A stretch of 40,011 nucleotides of DNA from Ruminococcus sp. (lineage in GTDB: Bacteria; Bacillota; Clostridia; Oscillospirales; Acutalibacteraceae), in NCBI GenBank assembly GCA_017458105.1, contig JAFTGC010000047.1, positions 1 to 40,011 of the forward strand, in the 5' to 3' direction. The stretch's first letter is position 1, and the number at the start of each line of letters is the position of its first letter. Below the pieces are notes generated by a model. That model worked only from the letters and a program-made list of their open reading frames with translations, had not been told where the DNA came from and did not search any database. The translations under genes and the position numbers were made by a program. Below are positions 24,668 to 31,736 of the stretch, piece by piece.

Positions 24668-25084
24668 ATGGTAAAAAAAATTTCAGTATTGCTAATCAGC
24701 GATATTGCACTTGCTTTAGTAATTTTTACCAAAGCTCATGTAAAAAACTTTATTTTTTCAAGCGTGACCCAAAATACCAATTCTGATAAGTTAAACAGTA
24801 TGCTCTCCGGCAACAATTGGGCATCGGTGATTGCTCTTGTGATAGCAGGTATTATTATTGCTATTGTTGCAAATTCCAAAACAACAGCAATCTCTCATAT
24901 GCTTGCCGACATATTTCTGCTTGGCTTGCCCGGCTTGGCTATTGCCTGTTGGTGGAAGGTTCTTGAAGTTTCAGGTTGGGGATATTTCTGCAACTATCAG
25001 GAGATGATGGCGTACATAGGTGCGATTATGTTCGGCACTTGCATTTATAAAGTAATAAAATATATATTCAATCGGAACGGATAA
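24668..25084 (+). CDS. hypothetical membrane protein, 138 aa
   Basis: I do not recognise this protein. It has hydrophobic segments near residues 4-21, 48-68, 76-95 and 110-130, consistent with three or four helices and no large soluble domain. ATG 24668 is preceded by GAGAGGGTG. A start at 24659 would add three residues only. The next gene begins one base after its stop codon, so the two are surely translated together and their products may interact. Confidence 0.65.
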   Translation: MVKKISVLLISDIALALVIFTKAHVKNFIFSSVTQNTNSDKLNSMLSGNNWASVIALVIAGIIIAIVANSKTTAISHMLADIFLLGLPGLAIACWWKVLEVSGWGYFCNYQEMMAYIGAIMFGTCIYKVIKYIFNRNG

Positions 25085-25085
25085 T

Positions 25086-25901
25086 ATGGGCATTATAAGT
25101 AATATAAAAAACCGTTACAGGGTCAATAAAAATGCCCTGTGGTTTATAAACATTGGCTTTATTCTTGCCACATCAATAATTTCTTTGCTTTCGGCGTTTT
25201 GCTTTGTGTTCTTTTTTGGCGACAAGGTTGAGTTTTTAGCCTCGGCAGTGGTGCTGATTTTGTCTGTGCTTTTGAATGTAATTTCTATTTTCAGCAACAG
25301 GCGGTTTATAAATACGCCGATAGAAGTGATTGCCGCTGTCGGAATTTTGCTTTCTGCAATTGTTCTGTTTATATATGCAAAGGGCAGTTATAAATATGCA
25401 GCTTTACTTTTGGTTGTAACTCTTGTTATAGACATTGTGGTGATTATACTGCAGTGGAATATCAGAAAAGACAAAGACTCCGAGGGTTCTTTAGTGAAAA
25501 TCGCAAAAGTTAAGTTGGATTTTGACTTTGTTCCTGAGGATGTTATTGAAGATTACCGCATAGCCCTGAAAAATATCGAAGAAAAATATGATATGGGCAA
25601 TAAAGACAGGGAAGCTTTTGAAAAAGAAAAATCCGAACTGCTTGCCGATACTCACCAAATACTCAAGGTTTTTGTCAGCAATACAGATGTCAGTGTGCTG
25701 GACAAGCTAAAGACCCTGCAAATGGCAAAGACAGAGTGTATAATTGTTGAGGATAACTACTTGCTTTGGAAAAATCAGATTCTAAAGGATGAAGAACAAA
25801 CTCAGGCTTTGCGTGCCGAAACCGAACAGCTTCGCAAAAACAAGGTTATTTCGCAGGAAGAGTACCTATATCGTTGTGAATTGTTGAAGGACGAATTTTA
25901 A
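25086..25901 (+). CDS. hypothetical membrane protein with C-terminal coiled-coil region
   Basis: The 271-residue product has four predicted membrane helices in the first 130 residues (about 16-45, 50-68, 79-98, 103-126). A soluble, charged C-terminal half follows (about 130-271). The end, DEEQTQALRAETEQLRKN, and the following heptad-like stretch suggest a coiled coil. The final part (VISQEEYLYRCELL) resembles short C-terminal SHOCT-like oligomerisation tails, but that is a guess. It is coupled to the preceding small membrane protein and ends before a clear terminator. No function can be assigned. Confidence 0.7.
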   Translation: MGIISNIKNRYRVNKNALWFINIGFILATSIISLLSAFCFVFFFGDKVEFLASAVVLILSVLLNVISIFSNRRFINTPIEVIAAVGILLSAIVLFIYAKGSYKYAALLLVVTLVIDIVVIILQWNIRKDKDSEGSLVKIAKVKLDFDFVPEDVIEDYRIALKNIEEKYDMGNKDREAFEKEKSELLADTHQILKVFVSNTDVSVLDKLKTLQMAKTECIIVEDNYLLWKNQILKDEEQTQALRAETEQLRKNKVISQEEYLYRCELLKDEF

Positions 25902-25911
25902 AAAAAGTCGG

Positions 25912-25942
25912 GCAATCGCTGTTTTTTGGCGGTTGCTTTTGT
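25912..25942 (+). terminator. terminator of the membrane protein pair
   Basis: GCAATCGC (25912-25919) pairs with GCGGTTGC (25929-25936, one G-T pair), followed by TTTTGTTTT. Confidence 0.85.
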
Positions 25943-25996
25943 TTTATATATACAATTAGACCAATACATACCTTAAAATTTTTTATTATTTTCCGA

Positions 25997-26026
25997 TTGC
26001 ACAAACACTATCATTAGTGTTATAAT
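25997..26026 (+). promoter_or_regulatory. promoter with an inverted repeat ahead of the HD-domain operon
   Basis: TTGCAC (25997-26002), an 18-base spacer and TATAAT (26021-26026). The spacer contains AACACTA (26004-26010) and TAGTGTT (26015-26021), a perfect inverted repeat around TCAT that touches the -10 box: an operator-like arrangement with no known regulator. Confidence 0.7.
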
Positions 26027-26073
26027 TAATATGAAAAATGGTTTATTTTGTAGCTTTAAAGGAGGGGATTGCT

Positions 26074-26610
26074 ATGGCAAAAGGAAAAAGAAAACAGTTT
26101 TTTTCGGTGCAGGACGCACGGGAGTTTTACCTTTGCATAGATGATTTACTTCAAAGCGAAGCTGTTCAGAGTATGAAAAAGTTTACTCAGCATGGGACAA
26201 CCTCTACCTTTGACCACTGTATAGTTGTGGCTTTCAGAAGTTTTCTTTTCTGCAAAAAATTCCACCTTGATTACAAAGCTGCTGCAAGGGGAGGGCTTTT
26301 GCACGATTTGTTCCTTTACGATTGGCACGATAAACAGACCCGAAGCAAGCTGCATGGCTTCTATCACCCGGGTATAGCCCTCAAAAATGCCGAAAATTCG
26401 TTTTCTCTTACCGACAAAGAGCGTGAAATTATAAAAAAACATATGTGGCCTCTCACAGTAATTCCGCCTACCTGCCGTGAAGCATACATCATATCATATT
26501 ATGATAAGGTCTGCACTTCAAGAGAAGTGGTAGTAGAGTGGGGCGGGGCTTTGTTGAAAGCGTTCAATTTGCTGAAAACCACAAAGTCAGAAACGAGGGA
26601 TAAAATATGA
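26074..26610 (+). CDS. HD-domain phosphohydrolase-type protein
   Basis: The 178-residue protein has the metal-binding pattern of HD hydrolases: His48 (STFDHCIVV), His77-Asp78 (GGLLHDLFLYDW), His98 (YHPG), His123 (KKHMWP) and Asp144 (YYDKVC). It would hydrolyse a phosphate ester or nucleotide in the cytosol. I start it at ATG 26074 after a strong AAAGGAGGGG site; the reading from 26038 includes that site. It overlaps the next gene by four bases (ATGA). Substrate is unknown. Homologues beside CmpB-type membrane proteins are common in Clostridia, as I recall, but that is from memory. Confidence 0.88.
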   Translation: MAKGKRKQFFSVQDAREFYLCIDDLLQSEAVQSMKKFTQHGTTSTFDHCIVVAFRSFLFCKKFHLDYKAAARGGLLHDLFLYDWHDKQTRSKLHGFYHPGIALKNAENSFSLTDKEREIIKKHMWPLTVIPPTCREAYIISYYDKVCTSREVVVEWGGALLKAFNLLKTTKSETRDKI

Positions 26611-27251
26611 ACTTAACTCAGTATTTTTTAGCTTTTATGGCATATGGTTTTATAGGGTGGGTTTACGAATCCATACTGTACACAATTCAGGAACGCAGGC
26701 TGATACTGTCGGGCTTTCTTTACGGTCCGTGTTGCCCTATATACGGCGGCGGTGCGGTTATTATGGTTTTCTTCTTTTACGGAAGAACCGATAACCCTTG
26801 GCTTATGTTCTTTGGAGGAATGGCACTTGCAACCGTTGTAGAGTACTTCACTGCGGTAATTATGGAGAATGTGTTCCACAAAAAATGGTGGGATTATTCA
26901 AAAATAAAGTATAACTTTCAGGGCAGAATCTGCCTGTTGGGTGCTGTTTGCTTTGGCACGCTCTGCCTGATGCTTTGTGAATTTGTACATCCTGTTTTTG
27001 AGAAAAAACTCGCAATCCTTTCGGAAGATATGCAGTTTTACATTGCGGTTGTGCTTGCTGTGCTGTTTTTGATAGATTACATTGCAACAGTTGTTAATTT
27101 AAAAATAAAAAAGAAAAACGCACTCGAAAATGACGAGGTTTATGAAAATAAACTGCCACAGCTTGACATCGGGCTGATTTATGAATCGGTCGGTCTTAAA
27201 AAGAGGATTGACCCAATAAAAGAAAAGTTAATAAAAAAATTTGGCAGATAA
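26607..27251 (+). CDS. CmpB-type putative ABC transporter permease (PF06541-like)
   Basis: This 214-residue membrane protein has about five helices. The N-terminal AYGFIGWVYESILYTIQERR and SGFLYGPCCPIYGGGAVIM, then EYFTAVIMENVFHKKWWDYS, are the landmarks of the CmpB family. The family is annotated as a putative ABC permease, although no ATPase is normally linked and transport has not been shown. It overlaps the HD gene by four bases, and a PAP2 phosphatase follows 22 bases later. The C-terminal 60 residues are cytosolic and charged. Confidence 0.88.
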   Translation: MNLTQYFLAFMAYGFIGWVYESILYTIQERRLILSGFLYGPCCPIYGGGAVIMVFFFYGRTDNPWLMFFGGMALATVVEYFTAVIMENVFHKKWWDYSKIKYNFQGRICLLGAVCFGTLCLMLCEFVHPVFEKKLAILSEDMQFYIAVVLAVLFLIDYIATVVNLKIKKKNALENDEVYENKLPQLDIGLIYESVGLKKRIDPIKEKLIKKFGR

Positions 27252-27273
27252 ATGTGTATGAATTGGAGATTTT

Positions 27274-27849
27274 ATGTTTGAAAATATTACACAAATAGAT
27301 TTTGATATTCTTTACTGGATTCAGGATAACCTGAAAAATGCTTTTTTGGATGTTCTTATGCCGTTTTTCAGCATTGCCGAAGAAGGCGGTGTTATATGGA
27401 TCGCCCTGGCAATCGGGCTTATCTGCTTTAAAAAAACACGGTATTGCGGTATTGCAATTTTGCTTGCTATGGCTGTTGACACCATTATCTGCGAGGGTAT
27501 CATAAAAAATATTGTGTGCAGGGTGCGGCCGTGCAATCAGGTTGACGATTTGGTTATGTTGGTGTCAAAGCCTCAGTCATACGGTTTTCCGTCCAATCAC
27601 TCTGCAAGCTCTTTTGCGGCTGCTACGGCTTTTGCAATTAATATCAGAAAAAAGTTGTGGGCAATACCTGTTTTTCTGTTGGCGACAATTGTGGCTGTTT
27701 CGAGGTTGTATAATTTTGTGCATTTTCCGTCCGATGTACTTGTCGGAACAATCCTCGGCATACTTATTGCAGTTATAGTTTGCTACATAATGGATAAGAG
27801 TGGTTTCAAGGCATTTTTACAGCGTAAAAATGTAATTGTATCCGAATAA
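27274..27849 (+). CDS. PAP2-family membrane phosphatase
   Basis: A 191-residue integral membrane phosphatase that would remove phosphate from a lipid phosphate such as undecaprenyl pyrophosphate or phosphatidic acid at the membrane surface. All three motifs are present: KNIVCRVRP (78-86), PSNHS (106-110) and SRLYNFVHFPSD (about 144-155). Several hydrophobic helices surround them. ATG 27274 follows TTGGAGA. Position next to CmpB and a beta-helix acyltransferase-like gene suggests an envelope-lipid role, perhaps carrier recycling. Confidence 0.92.
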   Translation: MFENITQIDFDILYWIQDNLKNAFLDVLMPFFSIAEEGGVIWIALAIGLICFKKTRYCGIAILLAMAVDTIICEGIIKNIVCRVRPCNQVDDLVMLVSKPQSYGFPSNHSASSFAAATAFAINIRKKLWAIPVFLLATIVAVSRLYNFVHFPSDVLVGTILGILIAVIVCYIMDKSGFKAFLQRKNVIVSE

Positions 27850-27871
27850 ATTTTGAAAGAGAGAAATTATA

Positions 27872-28537
27872 ATGCAAAGATTAACCGTAAAAAATCTTTA
27901 TAATCTTAACGAAACAATTGCAAAAGAACTTTTTGAAAATGTGACCTATCCATGGGAGGTTTTACCTCTTATAGGTGATTTTATAGTGAAACTGGGCAAT
28001 ACACTGGATTCTGAAAAGTTTGAAAAGCGTGGTGAAAATATCTGGGTTGCAAAATCCGCAAAAATTTTTGATTCGGCATATCTTAACGGTCCGCTGATTA
28101 TTGACGAAGATGCCGAGGTTCGCCACTGTGCATTTATAAGAGGCAATGCAATTGTGGGCAAGGGTGCAACTGTCGGCAACTCTACCGAGCTGAAAAACGC
28201 AATTCTTTTCAACGGCGTGCAGGTTCCGCATTATAATTATATCGGCGACAGCGTTCTGGGCTATAAGGCACACACGGGTGCCGGCTCTATTACCTCAAAC
28301 CTTAAGAGCGACAAAAGCTTGGTTACAGTTCTGCTTGACGGCAAAAAGGTTGAAACCGGCGTCAAAAAGTTTGGTGCAATGCTCGGAGATAATGTAGAGG
28401 TAGGCTGTAACTCAGTGCTTAACCCGGGTACGGTAATCGGTAAAAATACAAATGTTTACCCTCTTTCTTTTGTCAGGGGATATGTAGCCGAAAATTCAAT
28501 TTATAAACGCCTCGGCGAAATCGCAGAAAAATATTAA
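27872..28537 (+). CDS. left-handed beta-helix protein, GlmU C-terminal-like
   Basis: The 221-residue protein is mostly a left-handed parallel beta-helix built of hexapeptide repeats (about residues 60-205; for example GNAIVGKGATVGNS and GDNVEVGCNSVLNPGTVIGKNTNV). A helical N-terminus (residues 1-45) precedes it, and there is no nucleotidyltransferase domain. This matches GlmU-related acetyltransferase-like proteins; the conserved HTGAGSITSNL loop fits that group. The acyl substrate is unknown. It is the last gene of the HD-CmpB-PAP2 operon, 22 bases after PAP2, followed by a strong terminator. Confidence 0.87.
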   Translation: MQRLTVKNLYNLNETIAKELFENVTYPWEVLPLIGDFIVKLGNTLDSEKFEKRGENIWVAKSAKIFDSAYLNGPLIIDEDAEVRHCAFIRGNAIVGKGATVGNSTELKNAILFNGVQVPHYNYIGDSVLGYKAHTGAGSITSNLKSDKSLVTVLLDGKKVETGVKKFGAMLGDNVEVGCNSVLNPGTVIGKNTNVYPLSFVRGYVAENSIYKRLGEIAEKY

Positions 28538-28543
28538 AAAATG

Positions 28544-28575
28544 CCCCTTCCGTTTGTGGAAGGGGTTTGCTGTTT
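28544..28575 (+). terminator. terminator of the HD-CmpB-PAP2-beta-helix operon
   Basis: CCCCTTCC (28544-28551) pairs with GGAAGGGG (28558-28565), followed by TTTGCTGTTT. The A-rich sequence before it could let it also stop the converging gene at 28590. Confidence 0.85.
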
Positions 28576-28589
28576 AAAAATGTTAAAAT

Positions 28590-29447
28590 TCAGTTGGAAT
28601 TCTTTGGAACAGCCGCTGCAAAAATCCGGTCGATAGACTTTGTGAATTTGTCGGATAATTCGTAATATTTTATTTCGTCGCTGTCAGCCAAAGCTTTTAT
28701 GTATTTGCCGTTGTCGTTTTTCGGATAAATTCTTATCTGTTCTGTAATTATTTTATCCTTGCTTGTTGCACTAAAAATACAGCACTCGGTTTCTGCAAAT
28801 TTGTCGCTGTACGGCACACTGTCGGCTGAAATATTGCTGTAGTTTGCTTCGTCAGCAAGAATTGCGAAAAGTTCAGCGTCTGCATATTTTGAAACATCCT
28901 TTGTTCCGTCGTTTTGCGTGTCAAAAGTCGAGTTAATATCAAAATTATTGCGGTAGTCTGTGTAGTATTCGGTAAAGCTGTCGGCTTCGTCCTCACGGAC
29001 GAACACCGTACCTGTTATGTTGCTTTGCATTGCTGTCAGAATATCAAATTTTTTAAAGTCGTTTACCTTGCAGATGTTGCCCTCGCCCGAATATGCGTTG
29101 CTCACCTTTTCAAGCTCATAATCATTTGTACCGTTGTAAGTGAACTCGGTTTTTACATACATATTGTTGTTGTATATTGCACTTTCGGAATTGTGCATTG
29201 TACTTAACAAAGTCTGTACCGAGCCGACCGAGCCTGTGGCTATCATATATATAACTGAAATAATGCCGACAGCCACCCCTGCAATTGAGAGTAATTTTAC
29301 GGCTTTTATTGCAGGCTTACATCGGCTCTTGTTGCCCTTGCGTATCTGAATTGTTCGTGCCACGGCAAGGATTACAAGTGCCGCCAACAGTAAAATTATG
29401 CCAAAGGTTATTCCGCCAAGTGAATTTACTGCATTTTCAAAGTTCAT
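28590..29447 (-). CDS. hypothetical membrane-anchored protein
   Basis: I do not recognise this 285-residue protein. It has two N-terminal membrane helices (about 12-33 and 50-70) joined by a basic cytoplasmic loop (RTIQIRKGNKSRCK). A soluble external domain of about 210 residues follows, rich in Asn, Asp, Tyr and Ser, with a few cysteines (for example KFAETECCIFSATSKDK). Composition fits a surface protein. Its ATG lies about 75 bases from the divergent start of the small membrane protein at 29522, so the two share an upstream region. Confidence 0.7.
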   Translation of the reverse strand: MNFENAVNSLGGITFGIILLLAALVILAVARTIQIRKGNKSRCKPAIKAVKLLSIAGVAVGIISVIYMIATGSVGSVQTLLSTMHNSESAIYNNNMYVKTEFTYNGTNDYELEKVSNAYSGEGNICKVNDFKKFDILTAMQSNITGTVFVREDEADSFTEYYTDYRNNFDINSTFDTQNDGTKDVSKYADAELFAILADEANYSNISADSVPYSDKFAETECCIFSATSKDKIITEQIRIYPKNDNGKYIKALADSDEIKYYELSDKFTKSIDRIFAAAVPKNSN

Positions 29448-29478
29448 ACAAACCTCCGTATCGGCTGATAAAATAGTC

Positions 29479-29508
29479 TTGAAAAAAAGTAAGATAAAAG
29501 TGTATAAT
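29479..29508 (+). promoter_or_regulatory. promoter of the 76-aa membrane protein
   Basis: TTGAAA (29479-29484), an 18-base spacer and TATAAT (29503-29508), just ahead of a GGTGATT ribosome site for ATG 29522. Confidence 0.6.
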
Positions 29509-29521
29509 AAGATTGGTGATT

Positions 29522-29752
29522 ATGATGAAAACAAGAAAACACATAAACCTTGTTGTAACAGTTGTTATTGCAGTAATGGCAATAGCTCTGTTTATGGGCG
29601 GTATAGCCCTCACCACAAGATATAAAGAAACTATCGTCAACACATACCAAAAGTATTATGACAGATATTACGACCGTGCAAAGGGTTATTACGATACTTT
29701 AAAAGAAAGAATCGAAAAGGATATAGAGCTTGCACGGCAGGATAAAAAGTAG
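29522..29752 (+). CDS. small single-span membrane protein, 76 aa
   Basis: One N-terminal membrane helix (about residues 9-30) is followed by a Tyr/Arg/Asp-rich segment (YQKYYDRYYDRAKGYYDTL) and a highly charged helical end (KERIEKDIELARQDKK). The short basic N-terminus predicts that the tyrosine-rich tail lies outside, or inside if the helix is reversed. ATG 29522 or 29525 is the start. It has its own promoter and ends seven bases from the end of convergent murE. No family is recognised. Confidence 0.6.
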   Translation: MMKTRKHINLVVTVVIAVMAIALFMGGIALTTRYKETIVNTYQKYYDRYYDRAKGYYDTLKERIEKDIELARQDKK

Positions 29753-29758
29753 CTGTAA

Positions 29759-31219
29759 TCACATAGATGCAACTATGCCGGCAATAATTTCTCTTTCGTC
29801 AAGGTGATATTTAACGCCTTTGATCTCCAGATAGTCTTCGTGACCTTTGCCTGCGAGTACGATAATGTCGCCGTCCTGTGCGTTTTCCATACAATAGCGG
29901 ATTGCGTCCCGGCGTTTAGGCACAACAACATACTTTCCGTTTGTTTTGCTGATTCCGCCCTCTATAATATCGTTGATTATGTCTTTTACATCCTCGTCAC
30001 GGCTGTTGTCCTCGGTAAGCACCGAAAGGTCCGCCAGCCTGCCTGCGGTTTCGCCCATTTCGTATCTTCTCACTTTAGGGCGGTTACCTCCTGCACCAAA
30101 TAGAACAATCAGCCTGTTTGGGTTGTATTCTCTTAGCGTGGTAAGGATGTTTTCCATAGAAAGTGCGTTGTGTGCGTAGTCAATAAGCAGCGTGTAGTTG
30201 CCCGGAACAGGCACAGCCTCAACCCTGCCTTTTACTTTAACATTGTCAAGCCCTTCAAGGATAGCTTTTTCTGAGATTCCCATTTTTATAGAAACTGCCG
30301 TTGCGGCAAGTGCATTATAAACGGAGAATCTTCCCGGTATAGCAACATCAACCTCAAGGGTTTTTAATCCTTTGGAAGAGAAATGCACGCCGATGTACCC
30401 CGGTCGGGAAATCAGCTTGTCGCCGTATGCGGTGAGGTCGGCATTTTCACTAAAGCCAAAGGTGGTTTTGTCGCAGACAGCTCCCCTTGAAATTTCCTCA
30501 TAAACATTGTCGTCAATGTTAAAAACACCGTGCTTGCACTGTTTAAACAACAGTGCTTTGCAAGCAAGGTATTCTTCAAGGTCCTTGTGCTCGCTGTCGC
30601 CTATATGGTCGTGGCTGAAGTTGGTGAAAACGCCGTAATCAAAGTTAATTGCGTCGGTTCTGTGCCATTTAAGCCCAAGTGACGAAGCTTCAATTATCAT
30701 AGCGTTGCAACCGCTGTCAGCCATTTTACGCATAGCCTGCTGAATTTCATACGATTCGGGGGTTGTGTTGTTTGTTTTGTAAATTTTTTCGCCTATAATT
30801 ATTCCCAATGTGCCGATTGTTCCGACCTTAAGCCCCTCTGCCTCGAGAATGCTTTTGAGCATAGCAACAGTTGTGGTTTTGCCCTTTGTGCCTGTCAGGG
30901 CGATTGTGGTAAGTTCGTTTTCAGGCTCGCCGAAAAGTACCGCACTCATATATGCAAGTGCCTTGCGTGTGTCGTCAACTTTAATAACGGTTACTCCTTC
31001 AGGGATTTCCGCTTCATCGGAGAGTACCACAGCAGAAGCCCCTTTTTCGACCGCCATCGGTATAAACCTGTGAGCGTCAACATTGTAACCCTTCAGGGCA
31101 ACAAAAACAGTGCCTTTTGCTGCCTTTCTGCTGTCGTAAACAACATCGGAAATCTCGACTTCCACACTGCCCTTTACAAGCTTATAATCAATATTTTTAA
31201 GAAGTGTGGATAAAATCAT
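29759..31219 (-). CDS. murE: UDP-N-acetylmuramoyl-tripeptide synthetase
   Basis: MurE adds the third amino acid (meso-diaminopimelate or lysine) to UDP-MurNAc-L-Ala-D-Glu in peptidoglycan synthesis. All Mur ligase parts are present in 486 residues: N-terminal UMT-binding domain (SDVVYDSRKAAKGTVFVA), ATP loop TGTKGKTTT (109-117), the carbamylated lysine Lys221 (ACKALLF), and GKGHEDYLEI near the end. The third-residue selector reads DNSR (404-407). Diaminopimelate enzymes usually have DNPR there, so DAP is favoured but the Pro-to-Ser change is unusual. The ATG follows GAAAGGAAG. It is not in a division/cell-wall cluster here. Confidence 0.94.
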   Translation of the reverse strand: MILSTLLKNIDYKLVKGSVEVEISDVVYDSRKAAKGTVFVALKGYNVDAHRFIPMAVEKGASAVVLSDEAEIPEGVTVIKVDDTRKALAYMSAVLFGEPENELTTIALTGTKGKTTTVAMLKSILEAEGLKVGTIGTLGIIIGEKIYKTNNTTPESYEIQQAMRKMADSGCNAMIIEASSLGLKWHRTDAINFDYGVFTNFSHDHIGDSEHKDLEEYLACKALLFKQCKHGVFNIDDNVYEEISRGAVCDKTTFGFSENADLTAYGDKLISRPGYIGVHFSSKGLKTLEVDVAIPGRFSVYNALAATAVSIKMGISEKAILEGLDNVKVKGRVEAVPVPGNYTLLIDYAHNALSMENILTTLREYNPNRLIVLFGAGGNRPKVRRYEMGETAGRLADLSVLTEDNSRDEDVKDIINDIIEGGISKTNGKYVVVPKRRDAIRYCMENAQDGDIIVLAGKGHEDYLEIKGVKYHLDEREIIAGIVASM

Positions 31220-31551
31220 AATTTCTTCCTTTCACGGCAAAAATTGCTTTTTATAAATCCTATTAATAAGTATATGATAAATTTACAACTTTTTTATAAG
31301 TTTGTCAATCAGCACATAAAAAAGGGCTGAATAAAATTAAAAAAGCAAAAAAACCTTTTTGGCGGACTTTCACAGTAGGATGCAACCGAAAATAAATTTA
31401 TGCACAAAAAAATAAAAAATAATTATGAATATTTGCAGTATTTAGGATATAAACAAAATTCGTTGAGCAATTTGCACAAATGCAAATTATGCGAATTGCA
31501 CAGTAAAACTGCCTATAGTTTGTGCAAGAACATTATTTTGTTTAAAATCTA
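31220..31551. other. AT-rich gap upstream of the maltodextrin operon with repeated GTGCAA-type motifs
   Basis: No gene is visible. The region is A/T-rich. It holds TGCACAAA near 31402, an inverted repeat AATTTGC (31469-31475) and GCAAATT (31482-31488) around ACAAAT, AATTGCACA near 31495-31503 and TTTGTGCAA near 31519-31527. The repeated TGCAC/GTGCA half-sites could be a regulator-binding cluster for the operon downstream. Confidence 0.4.
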
Positions 31552-31583
31552 TTGTTAAAATTAACAAAAAGTTTTTTTATAAT
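31552..31583 (+). promoter_or_regulatory. distal promoter of the maltodextrin operon with inverted repeat
   Basis: TTGTTAA (31552-31558) and TTAACAA (31561-31567) form an inverted repeat around AA. TATAAT at 31578-31583 is the -10; with a 17-base spacer the -35 would be TTAAAA (31555-31560), inside the repeat. Binding there would block transcription. Confidence 0.5.
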
Positions 31584-31613
31584 TAGCGTTTTAGATAAAA
31601 AGAACAAAGGGAG

Positions 31614-31643
31614 TTGCATTTTATTGGTGTTTTGTGGTACAAT
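31614..31643 (+). promoter_or_regulatory. proximal promoter of the maltodextrin operon
   Basis: TTGCAT (31614-31619), 18 bases, TACAAT (31638-31643). A transcript from here would begin around 31650 and contain the G/C-rich structured leader at 31658-31702. Confidence 0.6.
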
Positions 31644-31654
31644 TTTAATAGTGA

Positions 31655-31704
31655 TAAAGCGGTGGAAGTACCCAAGTCCTGAGGGGGAAACCCTGCCGGC
31701 ACAA
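31655..31704 (+). ncRNA. structured leader of the maltodextrin operon (candidate cis-regulatory RNA)
   Basis: In an otherwise A/T-rich gap, these 50 bases are G/C-rich. They can fold as CCC (31671-31673) with GGG (31683-31685), or AGGG (31682-31685) with CCCT (31691-31694) around GGAAA; the two are mutually exclusive. The stretch GGAAGTACCCAAGTCC resembles the 5' end and D arm of tRNA-Ser. No known riboswitch was recognised by eye. The end GCCGGCAC is followed by seven A bases, so it is not a standard terminator. Confidence 0.35.
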
Positions 31705-31736
31705 AAAAATATTTCTTATGAAAGAAGGAAAACAAA

